From positions 1-33,840 of the forward strand of contig JAQVMQ010000011.1 in assembly GCA_028703535.1 (NCBI GenBank): a stretch of DNA of 33,840 nucleotides, given 5' to 3'. Each line of letters opens with the position of its first letter. Positions within the stretch are counted from its first letter, which is position 1. This document shows, in pieces, positions 23,861-32,649 of this stretch. Position numbers and translations under genes: made by a program. Under the pieces are notes generated by a model. That model did not search any database. It saw only the letters and a list, made by a program, of their open reading frames with translations, and was not told where the DNA came from. The DNA comes from Candidatus Omnitrophota bacterium. Its GTDB lineage: Bacteria; Omnitrophota; Gorgyraeia; Duberdicusellales; 4484-171.

Positions 23861-25736
23861 TTGTCAGCCTCATAATTGCTGTTTTAGCTTTTTTTGCCAC
23901 ATTGTATTTCCAGGGCCAAAACGTTTTGGATAAACTAGTCAAAACTCCCAGCGATTCCTTAATCCCTAACGACTCAACTATCTCAATATTCTCAATAACA
24001 AATACAGTCTTTAATCCGAAAAAATCGCTATCGCCGAACATTCTTTGCAGGATTTCACCAAGCCTGGATTTGTCGTGAAGACTCGATGCAACAAGTTCCT
24101 TACGTAGATTATAATCTCCGTTTTTAATTATATCTCTGATCAAAGACCCTTGCTCTTTATTAAAAGCTAATATGCCTTTTAGTATCTTAGTTTTCAAATA
24201 ATCGCCGGATATTTTAAACATGTCTACTAACCCATCGTATGAAATGTCTGTCTCAATCTGTAATAATATATCTGTCAATTCATCCATAAACTTTACGTCC
24301 TTAGCCCTCAGCTTAACCATACCCATAAAATCATGTAATTGTCCGGGATAAAACTTAAGCAACAGCATCACAACTCCGCGGTCAACATCTTTAGATTTTA
24401 AAATACGTCCGACCAAATCATTGAAAGATAAAGATGTATTTTCAACGAAATCTGTCAAAGAAAAAGTTATAGATGCGCTCTCTCCGTTAATTATAAAATT
24501 TTCTAAAAATGCCGACATCTCGTTTTTAAAATCTTTGAAAGAATCATTATCAGAAAGCCTTTTATTTATAATACGATTTATAGTATTCAAAAAAGCTACA
24601 TCATCCTTTTTAATTTTCTGGTCTAAAACGATTAATACACGCGAAAAAATAACCGCAAGCCGTTCTTTTTTTGTTTCATCATACAATATCTCGCATAATA
24701 TATCCTCATACCCGCTATTAAGCGCCTCATAATCAATAGACATAGTCCCCGCAGAGTCCTGCTCTTTAAGTAAATTCATTAAATTCTTCCTGTAAAATCC
24801 TGATTCGTCTGCTTTGCCTTCCACAGAGAAAAGAGTCTTTAACTTTTTTGAGAGTATATCGTTTGATGCCGTGTCTTTCGCGTTCTTCGATACAGCTTTG
24901 ATAAAATTATCTTTTCGCCCTTCAATAAGTTTTCCGAAAAAATTAAAAGTATATTCATCAAAACTATCGTTAAGTATCTCGCCCCAAAACGAATCAGCCA
25001 GACATTGAGTATCAAGCTTACTGAATAATCGTGTAACCGCAGCTTTGTCCATCTTATCTAATAACTTATTTTTTGATAATGAATTTATAAAAGATGAAAC
25101 AAGTTTTCCGGCACAGTCTTTGTTTTCTGTAGAATTAACTATATCGGCAAACTTTTCATTAGCATCTTTATTATCCAAAATATTATTTACAAGAACATCA
25201 TCTTTGAAAAGCGCGTCCACTCTTTCCGAAATCGTCGATTTATCAATATCAGCCGATATCGTATCCATAAGATACTGCCAAACATCAGTTATTTTTCCCC
25301 CTGTCCCATGAAACAACGGCGAATAATCCAGAACCTCTACTACTACACCTTTAACTTCGTTATCATTCAATATATCAGTTATAGTCTTGCCTGTTTTTTC
25401 CTTACCCCTTACGCTCTTAACAGCATCCAGGAACATTTTAATTTCATTTTCCGATACACCGGGTAAAAAAACAACTTTCTTAACCATACAAAAATGAAAA
25501 ATATGGTTTATATCATCAAGTAATGCCCCCATTTCCGGAACTTGCCCATTAACCAAGAGTTTATCCTGCGAAAACCCTATCTCCAGCCTCTCGTTACCCA
25601 TTAAAGCCTCATCAACTTTATGAAAGAAATTAGATACCGCTGCTATATACGCCGGATGGTCATTGGAATACATAGCTGAAACATTAATGACACCTTTGAA
25701 TAACCTGAGAACTTGTTCAATTTTTTCTTTATCCAT
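23853..25736 (-). CDS. Large helical protein sharing an N-terminal domain with the adjacent HD-GYP protein
   Basis: A 627-residue soluble protein that I do not recognise as a named family. Residues 1-110 (MYSNDHPAYIAAVSNFFHKV, then EIGFSQDKLLVNGQVPEMG) align with the start of the next gene's product, including a Y-x3-HP motif and a following [V/I]DE. The rest is charged and alpha-helical, with HEAT/ARM-like repeats as a loose guess (KNGDYNLRKELVASSLHDKS near the end). It has no signal peptide, membrane segment or catalytic motif that I can see. It follows the FtsA-like gene by 7 bp and overlaps the HD-GYP gene by 8 bp, so it is probably a partner of those proteins. Confidence 0.6.
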   Translation of the reverse strand: MDKEKIEQVLRLFKGVINVSAMYSNDHPAYIAAVSNFFHKVDEALMGNERLEIGFSQDKLLVNGQVPEMGALLDDINHIFHFCMVKKVVFLPGVSENEIKMFLDAVKSVRGKEKTGKTITDILNDNEVKGVVVEVLDYSPLFHGTGGKITDVWQYLMDTISADIDKSTISERVDALFKDDVLVNNILDNKDANEKFADIVNSTENKDCAGKLVSSFINSLSKNKLLDKMDKAAVTRLFSKLDTQCLADSFWGEILNDSFDEYTFNFFGKLIEGRKDNFIKAVSKNAKDTASNDILSKKLKTLFSVEGKADESGFYRKNLMNLLKEQDSAGTMSIDYEALNSGYEDILCEILYDETKKERLAVIFSRVLIVLDQKIKKDDVAFLNTINRIINKRLSDNDSFKDFKNEMSAFLENFIINGESASITFSLTDFVENTSLSFNDLVGRILKSKDVDRGVVMLLLKFYPGQLHDFMGMVKLRAKDVKFMDELTDILLQIETDISYDGLVDMFKISGDYLKTKILKGILAFNKEQGSLIRDIIKNGDYNLRKELVASSLHDKSRLGEILQRMFGDSDFFGLKTVFVIENIEIVESLGIKESLGVLTSLSKTFWPWKYNVAKKAKTAIMRLTNG

Positions 25737-25743
25737 AATTATC

Positions 25744-26910
25744 TTAAAAATACTCTTTATAAATATTAATCAATTTATGCCATATCATTTTATACCCGTT
25801 TTTCACAACGGACAACGAATATACATGAAATAAAATACCGCCGAACGAAAGTGAAATGCTATTAAAAACAGGAGAAACAAAATCATTAAAATTCCCAAGA
25901 AAAAAATCACGGGCACTTGTTTTTTCAAAAAAACGCCCCATAAAAGCAACTTTAACATTTTCTGACGCCATTCGCCCTATAACATTGTCGGCTAACATAT
26001 TATCAATTGATCTTTTAATAAAATCACACACGAATTTATTAACAACATCCATGTTAACTGTAACAAAATAATCCCCGTTTTTAACTGATATGTTTTTTGC
26101 CGAAGCATATCTTTTCTCATCGAAATTTACGTAAAGCGAGAATATTTCAGCCGCTATGTCCTTATTTATTGAAAACTCTTCAGATATCGCGTCGATAACC
26201 CCCATCACGCCTAAAGGCACAGAGCCTGAGCTTTTAACCATATTCCGCTCAAAAAAAATAAAATTGGTATCGGTATATCCGATATACACAACTATAGTAT
26301 TATTTTCTTTAAACCCATACGGATAGAAAGACGAAAAAACCGCGTATTCATACGGCACAATAGAAACAAGTCTACGCCCCATAGAATCCATTATCTGAAT
26401 AGCCTTTTCATATATATTCGTTTTAACGGAAAATATCTCAGAATTAATAACAATTTTTTTTGCCCAAAGACCTGCCTGAACTTTAGGATAACTATTACCA
26501 TCAGCTTCAAATGAATGTACAAAATGCGCTATAGCCGCTTCATCCCATTGAAGTTTTTCATTCTCAAGACTCTTTTTCAAGTCTTTTATATCCTTTACGG
26601 AAACATTTTTGACACTTTTAAAAACACAACTCTTAGAGGCATAAATAATCCGGCAAGCATCACGCGGCAAGACAAAACATATATCTTTTATTTTAGTACA
26701 ATATTTTTTCTCTTCAGATATTATAATATCTTCTATAGCATCTACACAAGAAACCAATTTATCCCAGGAGCTGTTCAAGTCCTTATCGTATAAGACATCG
26801 CCGAATAATATCTTTCGTTCGGCAATAAGTGATATTTTGTTATTTGTTATTCCTCCAAAAGAAACGAAAACAGCATCCGAATCTAGACCAACTCCGCAAA
26901 TAATTTTCAT
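25744..26910 (-). CDS. ftsA: Divergent FtsA-like actin-fold division protein
   Basis: FtsA is the actin-like protein that ties FtsZ to the membrane. This 388-residue protein follows ftsQ, the classic position. It keeps an FtsA-like 1C domain (NVSVKDIKDLKKSLENEKLQ, then AAIAHFVHSFEADG at 125-138, and a TNIYEKAIQIMDSMG helix). The second actin half also remains (VVYIGYTDTNFIFFERNM, PLGVMGVIDAISEEFSINKD at 232-251). The C-terminus (MIWHKLINIYKEYF) looks like the amphipathic membrane-targeting helix of FtsA. However, the phosphate-binding motifs are poor: the usual DIGGGTT reads YIGYTDT (209-215), and the first motif lacks the expected Asp-Ile-Gly. It may have lost ATP binding. Family call moderate to good. 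Confidence 0.72.
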   Translation of the reverse strand: MKIICGVGLDSDAVFVSFGGITNNKISLIAERKILFGDVLYDKDLNSSWDKLVSCVDAIEDIIISEEKKYCTKIKDICFVLPRDACRIIYASKSCVFKSVKNVSVKDIKDLKKSLENEKLQWDEAAIAHFVHSFEADGNSYPKVQAGLWAKKIVINSEIFSVKTNIYEKAIQIMDSMGRRLVSIVPYEYAVFSSFYPYGFKENNTIVVYIGYTDTNFIFFERNMVKSSGSVPLGVMGVIDAISEEFSINKDIAAEIFSLYVNFDEKRYASAKNISVKNGDYFVTVNMDVVNKFVCDFIKRSIDNMLADNVIGRMASENVKVAFMGRFFEKTSARDFFLGNFNDFVSPVFNSISLSFGGILFHVYSLSVVKNGYKMIWHKLINIYKEYF

Positions 26911-26924
26911 TTTAAAATATTTTA

Positions 26925-27668
26925 TTACCGCCTATGGCCTATATAAACTTTTTTATAACGCAAATCTATATATTTTATTAAGGACAAATCATATGCTTTT
27001 TGACGTACAACATTATCAAGATCATCCAGCTTGCGTTTCCATGCCCTATCCCCTATTTTTATTTGTGTCTTATCAATAAAAAACGATAAATTTGAAAGAT
27101 TAGTCGCATCTATCTCGGTTACATTGAATTTTCCGATAAGATGATTTTCTTTTAGCGTTTCTATAAGTTTAAAAGCAACTTCAAGCCTTCTATCTGAAAT
27201 AACACTGCCACGTGAAACTTCCTCTTTATAATCACCAATAACTATTGGTATATACTCTTTAAAATCCGTTATTTTAGGATCACTCAACACTACTCCTTCG
27301 CGGCTTAAAAGAAAAGACCTGTCAGACTTCCACTGTGCGAAAGGTTTACGTGAAACAACATTAATCTCTATAATATTCGGGAAACGTTTAACAACGACAA
27401 CATCCTGATAAGCGTTATCATATGCAAGTATAGCCTCACGCACTTTATTGATATCCGCCATATACAGGGGTTTACCTACTACTTTACGCAATAGACTCTT
27501 GCTGACACGCACATTAGACAAAACGCTGTTTTCATTAACCTTAAATCCGGGCAAAAAATTCAACACGAGAAAAACAAATAATCCGGATGCTAAAAAAACT
27601 AACAAGCCTGCCCATAAAGGACCTAGATTTAACCGCGCAGATTCCTTGCGTTTTCTCTTTCTACCCAT
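26925..27668 (-). CDS. ftsQ: Cell division protein FtsQ
   Basis: FtsQ is a single-pass inner-membrane divisome protein that links early and late division proteins. The 247-residue product has a basic cytosolic N-terminus (MGRKRKRKESARLN) and one membrane helix (WAGLLVFLASGLFVFLVLNF). A periplasmic POTRA domain follows (LSNVRVSKSLLRKVVGKPLY, then FPNIIEINVVSRKPFAQW). Next comes the FtsQ domain, ending near IKYIDLRYKKVYIGHRR with the typical IDLRY. It overlaps the ddl stop by 8 bp. Order ddl-ftsQ-ftsA is conserved in the dcw cluster. Confidence 0.9.
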   Translation of the reverse strand: MGRKRKRKESARLNLGPLWAGLLVFLASGLFVFLVLNFLPGFKVNENSVLSNVRVSKSLLRKVVGKPLYMADINKVREAILAYDNAYQDVVVVKRFPNIIEINVVSRKPFAQWKSDRSFLLSREGVVLSDPKITDFKEYIPIVIGDYKEEVSRGSVISDRRLEVAFKLIETLKENHLIGKFNVTEIDATNLSNLSFFIDKTQIKIGDRAWKRKLDDLDNVVRQKAYDLSLIKYIDLRYKKVYIGHRR

Positions 27669-28593
27669 ATAGCGTCAACTCCAATATCTTAACTACAAGC
27701 TCATCGAACCCTATTCCGGCTGAACGCGCCGATAATGGCAATAAACTATGTTCGGTAAAACCCGGCACAGAATTAATCTCCAAAACATAAGGAACATTAT
27801 CTGCCGTACTTAATATCATATCTACGCGCGAGAAATTTTTACATTTAACTACGCTATGCGCCAAAAAGGCTATTTCTTTAACTTTACGTTCCGTCATCTT
27901 ATCCAAATCAGCCGGGACATTAAAAACAGCTCCATCGTGAATATATTTTGAATTATAATCAAAATATTTATTCTTAGCCGGAATTATCTCGACAACATCC
28001 AGGACTCTGTTTCCTAACACACCTGCCGTAAGCTCACGGCCTTTTACATAATCTTCTATCAAAATTTTGCTGCTATATTCAAGAGCGGAATACAATGCCG
28101 CGTCCAACGACGCCCTATCATGAACAATATTAACCCCAAAACTAGAACCTGAAAAATACGGTTTAATAACAACCGGATATTTTTTTATATCGGGTATTCT
28201 CCTGCCGGCTTCCCATATACTAAAACCCGCGGTAGGCACTCCAGCCGAACCAAACGCAAGCTTAGAAGTTATTTTATTCATACTTAAATGACTGGCAAAC
28301 GGCCCGGATCCGGTATACGGTATACCAAACTCCGACAAATACTGCTGAATACCACCATCCTCTCCGAATTTCCCATGTAAAGCTATAAAAGCGATCTCTA
28401 TCCCGTTATCAAACAAAATACTGCGTAAAGCATCCTTATCAGTATCCTTAATATCAATAAAAACACAGTTATACCCCTGCCTGTTTAGTGACGCATCTAT
28501 CTCAATAGCCGATTTAAGTGATATCTCACGTTCAGAGGATATCCCCCCGCCTAAAACGCCTATCTTCATCTTTTTTAAATCAGATTGAACCAT
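27661..28593 (-). CDS. ddl: D-alanine--D-alanine ligase
   Basis: Ddl joins two D-Ala for the peptidoglycan stem peptide. The 310-residue ATP-grasp enzyme shows VLGGGISSEREISLKSA, IALHGKFGEDGGIQQYL, VIKPYFSGSSFGVNIV and YFDYNSKYIHDGA. The Tyr in that last stretch favours D-Ala over D-lactate as acceptor. PYVLEINSVPGFTEHSLLP holds metal ligands. No ribosome-binding site is clear before the ATG ending at 28593; an internal ATG ending at 28569 is possible. It follows murB by 17 bp. Confidence 0.96.
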   Translation of the reverse strand: MVQSDLKKMKIGVLGGGISSEREISLKSAIEIDASLNRQGYNCVFIDIKDTDKDALRSILFDNGIEIAFIALHGKFGEDGGIQQYLSEFGIPYTGSGPFASHLSMNKITSKLAFGSAGVPTAGFSIWEAGRRIPDIKKYPVVIKPYFSGSSFGVNIVHDRASLDAALYSALEYSSKILIEDYVKGRELTAGVLGNRVLDVVEIIPAKNKYFDYNSKYIHDGAVFNVPADLDKMTERKVKEIAFLAHSVVKCKNFSRVDMILSTADNVPYVLEINSVPGFTEHSLLPLSARSAGIGFDELVVKILELTLYG

Positions 28594-28610
28594 AAAAACT
28601 ACTTATTATA

Positions 28611-29441
28611 TTATGCCCAACGGACGATCTCTTCCTGCAATAAAACACCAGATCTGGAATAAACTTTATCGCGGACAAACTTTATCAAATAATCCACATC
28701 ATTATAGCCTGCTTTACCCAAATTAACAATGAAATTCCCATGCCTATTTGATACTTGCGCATCATTTTTCTTCAGCCCTTTCAATCCAGCCTCATCTATA
28801 AGTCTGCCGGCAAAACTGTCGCCGGGATTTTTGAATATACAACCGCAGCTCGGCAGTAACATTTCCTGTTTTTGAATGCGTCCGGTCAAAATAGAATTAA
28901 TATCCTTTTTGATATCTCTCCCGTTAAGTACAGAAAACCTTACCTTTACAATAATACCTTCAGTTAAAGACGTTCCCCTGTAACTAAATTTTATATCTTT
29001 GGCCTTTATTGTCTTAATACCAGCCGCTGTTACAGTTTCCACTTCAGTTAATACATCGGAAATACTCATTCCATTGGCAGACGCATTCATGAACGTACAC
29101 CCTCCAACTGTCGCGGGTATACCCGCAAGAAAGCTTAACCCACCCAAATTATTTATTATACAATAATTAATTAAATTTCTGACCGACACTCCCGCACCGG
29201 CTTCCAACAGATTACCGGTATGACTAATATGTTTAAAACCACCGCCAAGTTTAATGACAGGATTTTCTATGCCGTTATCCGACACTAGAAGATTAGACCC
29301 GTTTCCGAGAATATTATAGTGTTTATATGCTGTTATAAGGCTTGTAAGATCTTTGACATCTTCACAGATAAAAAAATTCTTTACCGTACCACCTATTTTT
29401 ATTGTAGTCATAGCTGACAACTCTACAGTTTTACAAATCAT
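28611..29441 (-). CDS. murB: UDP-N-acetylenolpyruvoylglucosamine reductase
   Basis: MurB reduces UDP-GlcNAc-enolpyruvate to UDP-MurNAc with NADPH and FAD. Visible are NILGNGSNLLVSDNG and LGGLSFLAGIPATVGGCTFM (FAD site), FSYRGTSLTEG with the expected active-site Tyr/Arg, and LPSCGCIFKNPGDSFAGRLI. The usual proton-donor Ser in GS[VF]FKNP is Cys here (GCIFKNP), a change I have seen in some other MurB proteins. I choose the ATG ending at 29441 (MICKTVELSAM); a TTG 12 bases earlier is possible. The start overlaps the murC stop by 11 bp. Confidence 0.95.
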   Translation of the reverse strand: MICKTVELSAMTTIKIGGTVKNFFICEDVKDLTSLITAYKHYNILGNGSNLLVSDNGIENPVIKLGGGFKHISHTGNLLEAGAGVSVRNLINYCIINNLGGLSFLAGIPATVGGCTFMNASANGMSISDVLTEVETVTAAGIKTIKAKDIKFSYRGTSLTEGIIVKVRFSVLNGRDIKKDINSILTGRIQKQEMLLPSCGCIFKNPGDSFAGRLIDEAGLKGLKKNDAQVSNRHGNFIVNLGKAGYNDVDYLIKFVRDKVYSRSGVLLQEEIVRWA

Positions 29442-30795
29442 TCTCTGCCCCAAAACTATATGCTATTTTTCTGACTATCTCGGTTATATTCCCGGCACCG
29501 ACACCAATTACAATACTTTCAGGCACTATACTATCTGCTACAGAAGAAACAAACCTATCTGATGGAAAATAGACTGTATCAACCTTACTACCGGCAGCAA
29601 TATCCGCTGCCAGCTTATCGTAATCTATATCATAACCCTGCTCTGAAGCAGAATAAACATCAGTTACAAACACTCTATAGGCTCCTTTAAAACACTTAAC
29701 AAAGTCAGCATATAATTTTTCAATGCGTGAAAAACGATGCGGCTCAAAAAGAACAATAATCCGTTTATTGCCAATATGCCTTAAAGCATCCAATACAGCC
29801 GAAATCTCTGTAGGGTGATGAGCATAATCATCGAAAAAAGTAACACTACCCGCTCTTGAACAAATTTCAAGGCGCCTTTTAATACCGCTGAAATCCCCAA
29901 CGGCATCGGAAACTTTCTGAAGATCAAACCCGAGAATATCCATTACAGAAAAAACCGCAAGTACATTATAGACATTATGCCTGCCAAATAACTGCACCGA
30001 CACCTTAACTTTTTTGTCACGACAAACAATATCAAAAGAAACATCTCTATCCGTATACTCTATATTTTCTGCACGTACATCGTTTTTATCTGCCATCCCG
30101 TAACGTACCGCGCCTACAATACTTGAAATTTTTTCAGTCAATGGATTATCCCCACAAACAACGACCCGATCCTTAGCATTGGCCGCAAAGGCTTCAAACG
30201 CGTTATATACAGCCTTAATATCTGTATAGTAATCCAGATGATCGGCATCAATATTTGTTATTACAGTTATACAGGGTTTGTATTTCAAAAAGCTGCCATC
30301 ACTTTCATCAGCCTCAAATACAAAATGCCCGTTACCCCACCACGCGTTATATTCATAATCTCTCGGGACGCCGCCGATAATCGCCGAAGGGTCATCTCCC
30401 AGCCGCTTTAAAACGTAACTCAAAAGTGCAGTAACCGTAGTCTTTCCATGAGATCCGGATACAGCTATACTTTTATTCGCAGCAACAATAAGCGCCAAAA
30501 GATCCGAACGGTGCAATACGCAAAGATTACGTTTACGCGCCTCAAGAAGTTCCGCATTATCTTCACCTATCGCCGAAGAAAAACAAACAGCGTCAACATC
30601 AGTAATATTCCCGCCACTGTGCCCGCAAAATACTTTAACAAGTTTATCAAGCCCGCATAAATAGCCTTTAAGTGAGATATCCGATCCTGTAACTACAGCC
30701 CCTTTATCATAGAATAATCTTGCCAAGCCGCTCATCCCAGCTCCGGATATACCAATGAAATGTATTTTTTTTATTTTTGATAATATCTTTTCCAT
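29431..30795 (-). CDS. murC: UDP-N-acetylmuramate--L-alanine ligase
   Basis: MurC adds L-Ala to UDP-MurNAc, the first stem-peptide step. It has 454 residues in three domains: the UDP-binding start IHFIGISGAGMSGLARL, the ATP loop AVSGSHGKTTVTALL (about 111-125) with EADESDGSFLKYKP and ITNIDADHLDYY, and the C-terminal domain with FFDDYAHHPTEISAVLDALR and VLFEPHRFSRI. The gene overlaps the protease gene upstream by 25 bp, and the murB gene downstream overlaps it, so all are translated from one mRNA. Confidence 0.97.
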   Translation of the reverse strand: MEKILSKIKKIHFIGISGAGMSGLARLFYDKGAVVTGSDISLKGYLCGLDKLVKVFCGHSGGNITDVDAVCFSSAIGEDNAELLEARKRNLCVLHRSDLLALIVAANKSIAVSGSHGKTTVTALLSYVLKRLGDDPSAIIGGVPRDYEYNAWWGNGHFVFEADESDGSFLKYKPCITVITNIDADHLDYYTDIKAVYNAFEAFAANAKDRVVVCGDNPLTEKISSIVGAVRYGMADKNDVRAENIEYTDRDVSFDIVCRDKKVKVSVQLFGRHNVYNVLAVFSVMDILGFDLQKVSDAVGDFSGIKRRLEICSRAGSVTFFDDYAHHPTEISAVLDALRHIGNKRIIVLFEPHRFSRIEKLYADFVKCFKGAYRVFVTDVYSASEQGYDIDYDKLAADIAAGSKVDTVYFPSDRFVSSVADSIVPESIVIGVGAGNITEIVRKIAYSFGAENDL

Positions 30796-31574
30796 AAACT
30801 TTCAAAATCCTTAATGTTGTCTATCATCGAAAACGCTTTAACTAAAGAATCCTCAATACTCTTATTATCTCTCAAACACCTTAAAAATTCTTTGAAATGA
30901 TACTTTCCGAACTTTTTTATCAAAAAGTTTATCATTGAATACGACTGGCGATAAAACTCGCTAACATCAACTAAATCATCTTTCAGTGTCGATATACTCT
31001 GCATTTTAGAAAAAGGAATGTATTGATCATTCTTTATATCCTCTTCGACCCTATCTAAGAGAATCCCCGACTTTGATGAGCCCATATACTGTATATACAT
31101 CGCCATGCCTTCATCCAGCCATAAAGGAAACGAAGCAAACCCTATGTATTCACGAAAAATTATATGTGTTAACTCATGCTTAAGTGTAAGGTCGAAATCA
31201 TTCTGACCATCAAAAGTATACATTTCTTTACCCTGATAATTTACACAAGCCGCCGACCACTCATAACAGCCTGAAACATTTTTATAAGTTTCAGCATTTT
31301 TAAAAACCGTTATCTTAGTCCTATTATCCCAAACCCACGCAGAATCACGGACAAATCCAAACTCCTGAGTTATTTGCCGATAATATCTTTCCGCACGAGT
31401 TTTGATATTCATAACATAAACATCGCTCACATCCTTTTCATATTGCAGTATAAAATGCTCAGATTTCAGTATCTTATACTCTATATTCAACTCACCTGCA
31501 TATGTTATTGTATGCATAAAAACCATTATGCTCAATAGCCACAAATACAACAAAATATTAAGAGATTTTTTCAT
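30771..31574 (-). CDS. Secreted gluzincin metalloprotease (peptidase MA-like)
   Basis: A 267-residue protein with a signal peptide or anchor (residues 1-26, MVFMHTITYAG) and a zinc site, LKHELTHIIFREYIG (HELTH at 133-137). A downstream WLDEGMAMYIQY (E155) supplies the third ligand, the gluzincin pattern of the PF13485 / peptidase MA-like families. FKNAETYKNVSGCYEW before it is also typical of that group. It is embedded between murG and murC with overlaps on both sides (17 bp and 25 bp), so it is expressed with cell-wall synthesis. Its substrate is unknown. Export means that it would act in the periplasm, on cell-wall or division proteins. Confidence 0.82.
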   Translation of the reverse strand: MKKSLNILLYLWLLSIMVFMHTITYAGELNIEYKILKSEHFILQYEKDVSDVYVMNIKTRAERYYRQITQEFGFVRDSAWVWDNRTKITVFKNAETYKNVSGCYEWSAACVNYQGKEMYTFDGQNDFDLTLKHELTHIIFREYIGFASFPLWLDEGMAMYIQYMGSSKSGILLDRVEEDIKNDQYIPFSKMQSISTLKDDLVDVSEFYRQSYSMINFLIKKFGKYHFKEFLRCLRDNKSIEDSLVKAFSMIDNIKDFESLWKRYYQK

Positions 31575-32649
31575 ACTTCAAACCTTCAACAAATAGGTTA
31601 TAATAAAATCTTTCTCCATCGACTGTCACATCCATGTCACTAAGTTTTCCGGCCATATCGCCCCTAAAACTATCGTCATCTATCAATTTCCTTATCACCT
31701 TAACAAATTTCTTATGTTCAAATATATCTTCTTTAATCAAAACCGCCGCAGCTCTATCAGATAAATAGCGAGCATTAAATAACTGATGCGAAGACGCACC
31801 CGGATAAGGTATTAAAACGCTAGGCACCCTAAATTTAATAATTTCCCCCAACGTCATTGCCCCTGCCCTTGAAACAAGAACGTCAACAGCCGAATAAAAA
31901 TCTGCCATATTATCACAAAATTCAATCACAAAAGCATTAATACCTTCGTGCGCATATATCTGACGCACCTTATGGGCATCATTATTACCGCAAATATGTA
32001 TAACACCCGTACCTTTATCCAACGATTTAGCCGCACGCATAAAAGCAATATTTATAAATTGCGCACCTTGACTCCCGCCCAGAACACCAATAACGGGTAT
32101 TTCTTCTGTAAACCCGAATTTTAATTTCGCGGCTCTTTTATTTTCAATACCTCTGCCATACCTTGCAGGGACTCCGGCAAAAACATGTTTTTTAGCAAAA
32201 ACCTCATCTTTACCATCAACAAAACCTCTGAACACCAACGGCACAAATAATGACAAGAACTTATTAGCCTTACCCATAACAACATTCGGCTCATATATAG
32301 ATGTACGCGCGCCGGACAGTACCCCCAATAAGACCAACGCGACACTATCACGCCCGCCAAAACCTACAACTACATTCGGCCGCACCTTAAACATAATAAC
32401 AAACGCTTCAAACAGTCGCCTAACTACCTCAAAAAAAACGTTTCCTCTTTTAATATCTTTACCCAAGACCCGGTACGAATACCTTTCTATCTTACTTTTA
32501 AGAAAATCCGAAGCACAGAATATATAAATATTTTTTTCTTTCACGCCATCCCGTTTCAGCCCTTCAGCTAAAAGTAAGGCAGGGTACACATGCCCGCCGC
32601 TACGGTCGCAAACCAGCAACACACGTTTAACTCTTTTCTTTTTCATCAT
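31558..32649 (-). CDS. murG: Divergent MurG (lipid II synthase)
   Basis: MurG adds GlcNAc to lipid I on the cytosolic face of the membrane. The 363-residue GT-B protein has SGGHVYPALLLAEGL (start of the N-terminal domain), VGFGGRDSVALVLL, IYEPNVVMGKANKFLSL, GVLGGSQGAQFIN, VSRAGAMTLGEI and PYPGASSHQLFNARYL. The first glycine-rich loop, usually GGTGGH, is DRSGGH (15-20), and HEQNAVPG is YEPNVVMG, so it is a divergent member. The double ATG at the start overlaps ftsW by 23 bp. The neighbours ftsW and murC support the call. Confidence 0.88.
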   Translation of the reverse strand: MMKKKRVKRVLLVCDRSGGHVYPALLLAEGLKRDGVKEKNIYIFCASDFLKSKIERYSYRVLGKDIKRGNVFFEVVRRLFEAFVIMFKVRPNVVVGFGGRDSVALVLLGVLSGARTSIYEPNVVMGKANKFLSLFVPLVFRGFVDGKDEVFAKKHVFAGVPARYGRGIENKRAAKLKFGFTEEIPVIGVLGGSQGAQFINIAFMRAAKSLDKGTGVIHICGNNDAHKVRQIYAHEGINAFVIEFCDNMADFYSAVDVLVSRAGAMTLGEIIKFRVPSVLIPYPGASSHQLFNARYLSDRAAAVLIKEDIFEHKKFVKVIRKLIDDDSFRGDMAGKLSDMDVTVDGERFYYNLFVEGLKYEKIS

